This document shows, in pieces, positions 40,952 to 48,327 of a stretch of 64,000 nt of DNA. Position 1 is the first letter of the stretch. Each line of letters opens with the position of its first letter. Where the stretch lies: NCBI RefSeq assembly GCF_002979535.1, contig NZ_PCPB01000006.1, forward strand, positions 62,001 through 126,000. The letters run 5' to 3'. Both the position numbers and the translations under genes were made by a program. This DNA comes from Brevundimonas sp. MYb52. GTDB lineage: Bacteria; Pseudomonadota; Alphaproteobacteria; Caulobacterales; Caulobacteraceae. Below the pieces are notes generated by a model that made no database searches, had not been told where the DNA came from, and worked only from the letters and a program-made list of their open reading frames with translations.

Positions 40952-40978
40952 CCCACCTTCTCCCTCAAGGGGAGAGGG
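40952..40978. repeat. Second copy of the CCACCTTCTCCC repeat
   Basis: CCCACCTTCTCCCTCAAGG plus GGAGAGGG closely matches 15660-15687. It lies between the terminator and the dCTP deaminase stop. Confidence 0.55.
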
Positions 40979-40980
40979 CC

Positions 40981-42015
40981 TTAGCCCCAGGGGCGGAAGT
41001 GTTTCGACAGTTTCAGCCCCTGGCTCTGATAGTGGCTGCCGCCTTCGCCATAGAGGCGGGTCGGGCGTTCCGTCAGCGGCTCATAGACCAGGCGAGCGAC
41101 GATCTGGCCGTGTTCCAGCAGGAAGGGGGTGTCGTGGGTGCGAACCTCCAGCACGCCCTTGGAGCCCGCGCCGTGGGCCTCGTCCGTGCCGAAGCCGGGG
41201 TCGAAGAAGCCGGCGTAGTGGACGCGGAACTCGCCAACCGAGGGGTCGATGGGGGTCATCTCGGCGGCCTGATCCACCGGGATCTCCACGTCGTCCGACG
41301 AGGCCAGGATGTAGAACTCGCCCGGATCGAGCAGCAGTTCGCCGCGACGCAGGGTCAGCGGCTCCCAGAAGTCGCGCGGGTCGTGGCCGTCGATGTGATC
41401 CATGTTGACCACCCCGGCGTGGCGACGGCCGCGGAAGCCGACGACGCCGTTCTCGCCCGCCTGCAGGTCGACGCCGACGCTGCGGGTCTCCAGCTTGGGC
41501 GGATCGCCGGCCTTGAGACGCAGCTGGTTCAGGCGGGTGCCGGGCTTGACCAGGATGGAGAAGGTCTGGGGCGCGATCTCGAGGTAGAGGGGGCCGTCAT
41601 AGCCTTCGTCCACGTCGTCGAAGCTGCCGCCCTTGTCGGTCAGCAGGCGGACGAAGACGTCCACGCGGCCGGTCGAGCTTTTCGGGTTGGCGCGGGCGTT
41701 CAAGCCCTTGGGCAGGCTGAGGCGTTCCTGCAGCCGGGCGATATAGACGCAGCCCTTTTCCAACACCACGCCGCCCGACAGGTCGATGGCGTGCATCTCC
41801 ACGTCCTGGATGCGGTCCTCGACCTTGCGCTGACCGGGCAGGAAGGAGGCGCGCACGCGCCAGGCCTGGTTCGACAGGCGCAGGTCCAGGCTGGCTGGCT
41901 GCACCTGATCGTGATCGAAGGGGGTGTCGGACTTGATCGCGCCGGTGGCGATCAGGGTCTCGATGCCCTGGAAGGGCAGAATGCCGGGCTGGGCGGGAAT
42001 CTCGAAGATGCTCAT
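40981..42015 (-). CDS. 2'-deoxycytidine 5'-triphosphate deaminase (long alphaproteobacterial form)
   Basis: The start at 42015 (MSIFEIPAQPGILPFQGIE) has AGGA five bases upstream. The 344-residue protein is about twice the length of classic Dcd and carries two dUTPase-like halves. The first has VQPASLDLRLS and LNARANPKSSTGR with VDVFVRLLTDKG; the second has the FRVHYAGFFDPGFG motif and FLLEHGQIVARLVYEPL. dCTP deamination supplies dUTP for thymidylate synthesis. It diverges from apaG across about 100 bases. Confidence 0.87.
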   Translation of the reverse strand: MSIFEIPAQPGILPFQGIETLIATGAIKSDTPFDHDQVQPASLDLRLSNQAWRVRASFLPGQRKVEDRIQDVEMHAIDLSGGVVLEKGCVYIARLQERLSLPKGLNARANPKSSTGRVDVFVRLLTDKGGSFDDVDEGYDGPLYLEIAPQTFSILVKPGTRLNQLRLKAGDPPKLETRSVGVDLQAGENGVVGFRGRRHAGVVNMDHIDGHDPRDFWEPLTLRRGELLLDPGEFYILASSDDVEIPVDQAAEMTPIDPSVGEFRVHYAGFFDPGFGTDEAHGAGSKGVLEVRTHDTPFLLEHGQIVARLVYEPLTERPTRLYGEGGSHYQSQGLKLSKHFRPWG

Positions 42016-42119
42016 GCCGTCCTGTCTCACACGGTTTTTTCCATCTGTCTCGCTTCGGAATGCGACATCCGTAGCGCCAGACGGGTTGAACCCCGAGGTC
42101 GGCGGGCTGCATATAGCCT

Positions 42120-42527
42120 ATGCACGCCCCTCCTGCCTATACCGCCGAAACCGAAGGCGTCGTCGTCCGCGTCCGCCCCTCCTATCTGGCGGCCCAGTCG
42201 GACCCCGACGGCGGGCGCTGGGTCTGGGCCTATCAGATCGAGATCGTCAACCTGACCGGCTCGCCAGTGCAGTTGGTGGCGCGGCGCTGGACCATCACCG
42301 ACGCCTACGGTCATGTCGAGGAAGTGCGCGGACAGGGCGTGGTCGGCGAGCAGCCGGTGATCGAGGCCGGCGACAGCTATTCCTACGCCTCGGGCTGTCC
42401 TCTGGGCGCCTCGTCCGGTTCGATGGTCGGCGCCTACTACATGACCGACGTGGACGGCCGGATGTTCGAGGCGGCCATTCCGGCCTTTAGCCTGGATGTG
42501 CCGGACACGCGACGGGTGCTGAACTAG
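42120..42527 (+). CDS. apaG: ApaG
   Basis: The 135-residue single-domain protein shows IEIVNLTGSPVQLVARRWTI, TDAYGHVEEVRGQGVVGEQP and the YSYASGCPLGASSGSMVGAY motif, all diagnostic of ApaG, a fibronectin-type III-like protein. It was first linked to Co2+ resistance and Mg2+ efflux in Salmonella; the molecular role is uncertain. The gap after it (42528-42884) holds two repeats and the gcrA terminator and no gene. Confidence 0.93.
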   Translation: MHAPPAYTAETEGVVVRVRPSYLAAQSDPDGGRWVWAYQIEIVNLTGSPVQLVARRWTITDAYGHVEEVRGQGVVGEQPVIEAGDSYSYASGCPLGASSGSMVGAYYMTDVDGRMFEAAIPAFSLDVPDTRRVLN

Positions 42528-42540
42528 GCCGCCTCTCAGC

Positions 42541-42656
42541 TGTCATCCCGGACGGTCCGAAGGGCCGATCCGGGACCCAGGCGGTCAGACCGGCAGCTAC
42601 GGTGTGCGTATCAGGCGTCTGGGTTCCGGGTTCCGCTGCGCGGCCCCGGAATGACA
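42541..42656. repeat. Long imperfect palindromic intergenic repeat
   Basis: TGTCATCCCGG at the left and CCCCGGAATGACA at the right are inverted copies of each other, with GGGACCCAGGC and TCTGGGTTCC inside them also inverted. A close relative is at 53129-53251. Confidence 0.75.
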
Positions 42657-42682
42657 GCGGTTGGTGCGAGGTCGCGCCCAAC

Positions 42683-42709
42683 AAAAAACCCCCGCCTTGC
42701 GGCGAGGGC
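42683..42709 (-). terminator. Rho-independent terminator, downstream of gcrA
   Basis: On the minus strand CCCTCGCC pairs with GGCGGGGG around GCAA (one mismatch) and a run of six T follows. It is ~175 bases after the gcrA stop codon. Confidence 0.7.
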
Positions 42710-42841
42710 GATAGGGCTGCGTCAACCCGGATGAACCGCAGCCCCCTGATTTCATCCGGCAAGCCGGACGAAATCAGTTTCTTGTTGGGCCGCGGTCAAA
42801 AGGCTCCGCCATTTCGACCCGACGCGGCCTGGCGCTTCGCG

Positions 42842-42883
42842 CGCGCTCAAGCAGCGAGCGACCGCGTCGCGAGCGGTAGCGCT
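42842..42883 (-). repeat. 42-nt two-stem element, copy B
   Basis: On the minus strand, arms GCGCT/AGCGC, linkers CTACCG and TGCTTG, GCG loop. It begins one base after the gcrA stop codon and is nearly identical to copy A. Confidence 0.85.
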
Positions 42884-42884
42884 C

Positions 42885-43427
42885 TTAAATATAACGCCGC
42901 AGGCTGCGCGCCAGTTCGCTGGCGCCGTCCTTGGAGGCGCCGCGGCGGACTTGCGGTTGGTAGGCGACGCGGGCGTGTTCGCCGCAATAGACGTTTTCCG
43001 TGGCGCGGCGGCCGCAGAAGCTGAACTCGCGCGACGACGGGTCGCCGATCGGCCATTTGCACATGTGGGCGCCCAGGGTCATCACCGTGGCCGTGCCGGG
43101 CAGTTCCGGCATGGGGGCAGGGGCGACGGGCTGGGCGGTCATGACCGGACGCGGGGCGGCGGCCTCGATGCGGCGCGGGGCCGACGGGGCCTGAACCGGA
43201 GCGGCCGGAGCGGCGGGGCGCGGACGGGTGGCGGCGCGGAAGGTGGTGCGCGCCGGTTGCGACGGCGCAGCGCGGCCCGACAGGCCCAGGCGGTGCACCT
43301 TGCCGATCACGGCGTTGCGGGTCACGCCGCCGCCGAGGGTCTTGGCGATCTGGCTTGCCGACTGGCCTTCCAGCCAGAGCTTCTTCAGCGCGCCGACGCG
43401 GTCTTCAGTCCAGCTAGCTGTGGTCAT
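42885..43427 (-). CDS. gcrA: GcrA cell-cycle regulator
   Basis: ATG 43427 has GGGAGG upstream. The 180-residue protein starts MTTASWTEDRVGALKKLWLE, followed by SASQIAKTLGGGVTRNAVIG, the GcrA DNA-binding helix-turn-helix, and KVHRLGLSGR. An Ala/Pro-rich linker leads to the C-terminal sigma-factor-binding domain with CKWPIGDPSSREFSFCGRR, ENVYCGEHARVAY and their cysteines. GcrA binds sigma-70 and activates promoters carrying methylated GANTC. It is a master regulator of the alphaproteobacterial cell cycle. Its own upstream region carries GANTC sites. Confidence 0.95.
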   Translation of the reverse strand: MTTASWTEDRVGALKKLWLEGQSASQIAKTLGGGVTRNAVIGKVHRLGLSGRAAPSQPARTTFRAATRPRPAAPAAPVQAPSAPRRIEAAAPRPVMTAQPVAPAPMPELPGTATVMTLGAHMCKWPIGDPSSREFSFCGRRATENVYCGEHARVAYQPQVRRGASKDGASELARSLRRYI

Positions 43428-43447
43428 GGCCACCCTCCCGGGGATCG

Positions 43448-43589
43448 GATTCAATATCTTGGGTCACCAACGGATTTCACCGCCTCGACCTACTTCTAAT
43501 CGTAAAGCAGCCCTTAAAACACGCAAGATGTGGCAATTCAGCTGTCCACAGAAACCAGATGTAGTGTGGTTAACGTCCCGTTTTGAATC
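43448..43589 (-). promoter_or_regulatory. gcrA upstream region with two GANTC sites and a DnaA-box-like sequence
   Basis: GATTC at 43448-43452 and GAATC at 43585-43589 are CcrM-type sites. CTGTCCACA at 43542-43550 matches the DnaA box TTATCCACA at seven of nine positions. GTTAAC at 43569-43574 contains a TTAAC CtrA-like half. In Caulobacter, DnaA activates and CtrA represses gcrA, so these are plausible; none is proven here. Confidence 0.5.
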
Positions 43590-43658
43590 AGTTTTGCGGC
43601 GCCTCGCAAAACGTCGGGCGCCTTGCGAAACCAGCTTAGCGGGCGCATCTGGGCGCCT

Positions 43659-44483
43659 ATGAAGACCGATCTCGCCGCCACTCGCCCTTCCGGCTTGCCC
43701 CAACCGCGTCGCTACGACGGGATCAACTGGGTCGGCCTGCGCACCCTCTACCTGCGTGAGGTGCGCCGTTTCTGGAAGGTGGGCGCCCAGACCGTGGCGG
43801 CGCCGGTGGTGACGACCCTGCTCTACATGCTGGTCTTCGTGGTGGCCTTGAAGGGCGCGCGGCCGCCGCTGCACGGCACCCCCTTCGCCGAGTTCGTGGC
43901 CCCGGGCCTGATCATGATGGCCATTCTTCAGAACGCCTTCGCCAACGCCTCGTCCAGCCTGATCCAGGCCAAGATCATGGGCACGGCGACCGACTTCCTG
44001 ACGCCGCCGCTCAGCCCGCTGGAGCTGACCATTGGCTTCACCCTGGGGGCCGCGACGCGCGGCGTGGCGGTCGGTCTGGTGACGGCCCTGTGCGTCCTGC
44101 CCTTCGCCAAGCTGGGCGTCGCCAATATCGCCCTGATCGTCTGGTTCGGCCTGATCGCTTCGCTGCTGATGGGGATGACGGGCGTGCTGGCGGGGCTGTG
44201 GTCCGAGAAGTTCGACCATCTGTCGGCGGTGCAGAACTTCGTGGTCATGCCGATGACCTTCCTGTCCGGCACCTTCTACTTGATCGACAGCCTGCCCGAG
44301 CCCTTCGCCAGCATCAGCCGCTTCAACCCCTTCTTCTATCTGATCGACGGCTTCCGGGCCGGCTTCATCGGCCACGCCGAGGGCAATCTGATGATCGGCG
44401 TGGTCATGAGCGCTGTGCTGACGGTGCTGATGGGTGCGGCCTGCTGGCTGGTGTTCCGTTCGGGCTGGCGCCTGAAGAGCTGA
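43659..44483 (+). CDS. ABC-2 type transporter permease
   Basis: ATG 43659 gives 274 residues. After a soluble N-terminus (INWVGLRTLYLREVRRFWKV) there are six membrane helices: TVAAPVVTTLLYMLVFVVAL, then the segment around FVAPGLIMMAILQNAFANA, and a late FVVMPMTFLSGTFYLIDSLP followed by SRFNPFFYLIDGFRAGFIG. This is the ABC-2 family of exporters such as YadH. The ATPase that should accompany it is not next to it in this window. The substrate is unknown. Confidence 0.88.
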   Translation: MKTDLAATRPSGLPQPRRYDGINWVGLRTLYLREVRRFWKVGAQTVAAPVVTTLLYMLVFVVALKGARPPLHGTPFAEFVAPGLIMMAILQNAFANASSSLIQAKIMGTATDFLTPPLSPLELTIGFTLGAATRGVAVGLVTALCVLPFAKLGVANIALIVWFGLIASLLMGMTGVLAGLWSEKFDHLSAVQNFVVMPMTFLSGTFYLIDSLPEPFASISRFNPFFYLIDGFRAGFIGHAEGNLMIGVVMSAVLTVLMGAACWLVFRSGWRLKS

Positions 44484-44537
44484 GCCTTTAGGCAGGGCGG
44501 ATCGGCTCCGGGGAGAGGGGCCTCTGGGAGGTTCCTC

Positions 44538-45434
44538 ATGCTGTTCCGATCCGTTCTGGCGTCCGCCGTCGCCGTCGCCGCGCTTCTGTCCACGCCCGCG
44601 TTGGCGCAGGACGCCGAGGCGTTGAAGGCCCAGGTCGGCGCCTATGTGCAGCCCTCCAATAGCGAGCGGATGAACGTCCTTGTGGGCCAACTGCGCGCCG
44701 CCGGCTTCAATCCGACTATCGAGACCTTCGAAGGCGGTGGCCGCGCGGGTCCGATGCAGGGCTCCAACGTCGTCGTCACCATTGGCGAGGGCGCCAAGGA
44801 AATCCTGCTGACCGCCCACTATGACGCGGTCAAACTGCGCGACGGGACCATGTCCCAAGGCGTGATCGACAACGCTGGTTCGGTGGTGGCCCTGATCGAG
44901 GCGGCCAAGATCCTGCGCGACAAGCCCCTGAGCCACCGCGTCCGCGTCATCTTCTTCGACCAGGAAGAGCTGGGCCTGATCGGCGCCAAGAAGTGGATCG
45001 AGGCCCACGGCGTCGCCAATGTCGCCGCCGTGGTGAACTCGGATGTCGCCGCCTATGGCGACACCATGATGTACGGCCAGAACAACGGGCCGCAGTCGGC
45101 CTTCGTCACCCGCGCCACCCAGGAGTTGTGCGCCGAGCGCGCCCTGCAGTGCGTCGGCTTCCCCGAATATCCGCCCTCCGACGACCGCGCCTTCTCGGCG
45201 GCGGGCGCGCCGGTGGTGTCGCTGGGCTTCCAGGACGAGGTCGGCGCCCACCAGATGTGGTTGGCCTTCAACGGCGGCAAGGAAAACGGTCTGGCCGAGG
45301 GCTTTGTCCCGCAAGTCTTCCGCGTGATCCACTCCAAGGACGACGCCATCGAGGCCGTTGAGGGGGCAACCATCGCCACCGCCGGCGCCACCTACGCCGC
45401 CCTGATCCAGAAGCTGGACGCGCAACTGCGCTGA
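44538..45434 (+). CDS. M28-type zinc metallopeptidase, exported
   Basis: The 298-residue precursor has a signal peptide (SVLASAVAVAALLSTPALAQ). The catalytic core has the zinc ligands His in LLTAHYDAV, Asp in GVIDNAGSVVAL, Glu-Glu in FFDQEELGLIG, Asp in VVNSDVAAYG and the late His in IHSKDD. Such enzymes are periplasmic aminopeptidases. It may be co-transcribed with the permease 54 bases upstream. Confidence 0.88.
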   Translation: MLFRSVLASAVAVAALLSTPALAQDAEALKAQVGAYVQPSNSERMNVLVGQLRAAGFNPTIETFEGGGRAGPMQGSNVVVTIGEGAKEILLTAHYDAVKLRDGTMSQGVIDNAGSVVALIEAAKILRDKPLSHRVRVIFFDQEELGLIGAKKWIEAHGVANVAAVVNSDVAAYGDTMMYGQNNGPQSAFVTRATQELCAERALQCVGFPEYPPSDDRAFSAAGAPVVSLGFQDEVGAHQMWLAFNGGKENGLAEGFVPQVFRVIHSKDDAIEAVEGATIATAGATYAALIQKLDAQLR

Positions 45435-45487
45435 CAGCGGTCGGCACGGTGTTGACTATGGGCAAATAGCGCCCGACAAGTCCCTCA

Positions 45488-46740
<1,253 letters not shown>

Positions 46741-46893
46741 GTGCTTTCTCCCTCCCCTTCATGGGGAGGGTGACTGAGCCCCCATCGGGGGTGAAGTCGG
46801 GTGGGGACGACGTCCCTTCATTTCCGGTTTCCGCAAGGTCGCCCCCACCCGGCCCCTGCGGGACCACCCTCCCCAGAGCGGGGAGGGAGAGGT
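46741..46893. repeat. Intergenic repeat between argD and argF, carrying the argF ribosome site
   Basis: The left end TCCCTCCCCTTCATGGGGAG and the right end CCTCCCCAGAGCGGGGAGGG form hairpins. CACCCGGCCCCTGCGGG and GTCGGGTGGGGACG are inverted inside it. The GGGGAGGGAGAGG at its right end serves as the Shine-Dalgarno site for argF. Confidence 0.65.
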
Positions 46894-46899
46894 TCTGTC

Positions 46900-47817
46900 A
46901 TGGTCCGTCACTTCCTCGACATTCACCGGCTGGACTCGGCCGACCTGCGCGCCATTCTGGACGACGCCCACGCCCGCAAGCAGGCGCGCAAGGGCTGGCC
47001 TCAGGGGCGTTCCGACGCCGATGCGCCGGGCAAGGACCGCGTCCTGGCCATGATCTTCGAGAAGAACTCGACGCGCACCCGTTTCAGCTTCGACGCAGCT
47101 ATCCGCCAGCTGGGCGGCTCGGCCATCATCGCCACGGCATCCGATATGCAGTTGGGGCGCGGCGAGCCGGTCGAGGACACGGCCAAGGTCCTGTCGCGCA
47201 TGGTCGACGCCGTGATGATCCGCGCCAACAATCATGAGGACGTCGAGCGTTTCGCCCGCGTCTCCACCGTGCCCGTCGTCAACGGCCTGACCGACCGCAG
47301 CCACCCGTGCCAGATCCTGGCCGACCTGCTGACGATCGAGGAGCACCTGGGTCCGATCGCGGGCAAGACCGTCGCCTGGGTCGGCGACGGCAACAACGTC
47401 TGCCACAGCTTCATGCACGCGGCGGCCAAGTTCGGCTTCCGTCTGAACGTCGCCTGTCCGGCGGAATACCACCCCGACCTGCGTGACCTGGAGAAGGGCG
47501 GCGCCCACGTCTTCCTGACCAGCGACCCGCGCGAGGCCGTGGTCGGCGCTGACGTGGTGGTCACCGACACCTGGGTGTCGATGGGCGATCAGGACTATGA
47601 GGCGCGTCTGGCCGCCTTCGAGCCCTATCAGGTCGACGAGGCCCTGATGGAGCGGGCCAACGCCGACGCCGTCTTCCTGCACTGCCTGCCCGCCCACCGC
47701 GGCGAAGAGGTGACGGACGAAGTCATCGACGGCCCGCGCTCGCTGATCTGGGACGAGGCCGAGAACCGCATCCACGCTCAGAAGGCGGTCTTGGCTTGGT
47801 GTTTCGCAGGCGAGTGA
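46900..47817 (+). CDS. argF: Ornithine carbamoyltransferase
   Basis: ATG 46900 gives 305 residues: [20 protein letters not shown], the carbamoyl-phosphate motif Ser57-Thr-Arg-Thr-Arg61, [36 protein letters not shown], the DTWVSMGDQ substrate loop and the [18 protein letters not shown]-terminus with its cysteine. Combines ornithine and carbamoyl phosphate to citrulline; argH elsewhere in the window completes the pathway. A 42-nt element with a T-tract ends the unit. Confidence 0.95.
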   Translation: MVRHFLDIHRLDSADLRAILDDAHARKQARKGWPQGRSDADAPGKDRVLAMIFEKNSTRTRFSFDAAIRQLGGSAIIATASDMQLGRGEPVEDTAKVLSRMVDAVMIRANNHEDVERFARVSTVPVVNGLTDRSHPCQILADLLTIEEHLGPIAGKTVAWVGDGNNVCHSFMHAAAKFGFRLNVACPAEYHPDLRDLEKGGAHVFLTSDPREAVVGADVVVTDTWVSMGDQDYEARLAAFEPYQVDEALMERANADAVFLHCLPAHRGEEVTDEVIDGPRSLIWDEAENRIHAQKAVLAWCFAGE

Positions 47818-47833
47818 ACCTCGCCTGCGAAGG

Positions 47834-47881
47834 GGCCCTAACGCCTCGCCCGCGGGGCGAGGCTGCTTGAGGGCTTTTTTT
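47834..47881 (+). terminator. argF terminator formed by 42-nt element copy G plus T-tract
   Basis: The element (47834-47875) has a perfect inner stem GCCTCGCCC/GGGCGAGGC with GCG loop and outer arms GCCCT/AGGGC. The outer arm runs directly into seven T (47875-47881). It is the only copy followed by a T-tract. Confidence 0.8.
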
Positions 47882-47892
47882 CCGCGCTCGCC

Positions 47893-48105
47893 TCAGTAGG
47901 GGGGCGGGACGGTGCGTCCGCTCAGGGTCGAGGCCAGGTGGATCAGCAGCAGGAAGGTCAGCGCCCCGGCGACCAGCATGATGAACCGCCACGGCATCAT
48001 GCGCGGCCCCTTTGACAGGTCCGGCGGCCGCGCCCCGCGCCAGCCGGAAAACACGGCAACGGCGATGGCGGCGGCCAGCAGAGTCAGGGTCAGCGAAGGG
48101 CTCAT
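47893..48105 (-). CDS. Small membrane protein of unknown function
   Basis: The 70-residue product has two hydrophobic helices (LTLTLLAAAIAVAVFSGW and MLVAGALTFLLLIHLAST) joined by a basic RGARPPDLSKGPRMMPWRFI loop. It appears to be an inner-membrane protein. The Shine-Dalgarno site is weak. The family is not recognised; the membrane topology and good codon use support the gene. Confidence 0.6.
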   Translation of the reverse strand: MSPSLTLTLLAAAIAVAVFSGWRGARPPDLSKGPRMMPWRFIMLVAGALTFLLLIHLASTLSGRTVPPPY

Positions 48106-48163
48106 GGCGAGGGCAGGTGGCGTTTAAGGCGCCGCTTCGCAAGGCGAAAATTCGCGAGAAGCT

Positions 48164-48326
48164 GAATCTAAACGCAGCGTTAACCATATCGGGCTGAAAA
48201 GCGCGACATCGCGATCAAGCGCTGCCGGTGATTCTGTCGCCTCAGGCGCCAGATATTGCGGTTAACGACACGTTTACACGCTTGATCTGGAGCGGTAGCG
48301 TCCCACAAAGACTCGGGAGGCGAATC
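48164..48326 (+). promoter_or_regulatory. podJ promoter region: four GANTC sites and a CtrA-like site
   Basis: GAATC at 48164-48168, GATTC at 48230-48234, GACTC at 48310-48314 and GAATC at 48322-48326 are all CcrM recognition sites. TTAACCAT at 48180-48187 is a CtrA half-site, and TTAA-N7-TTTA at 48262-48276 is one base from the full TTAA-N7-TTAA consensus. In Caulobacter podJ is under DnaA, GcrA and CtrA control. Confidence 0.6.
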
Positions 48327-48327
48327 A

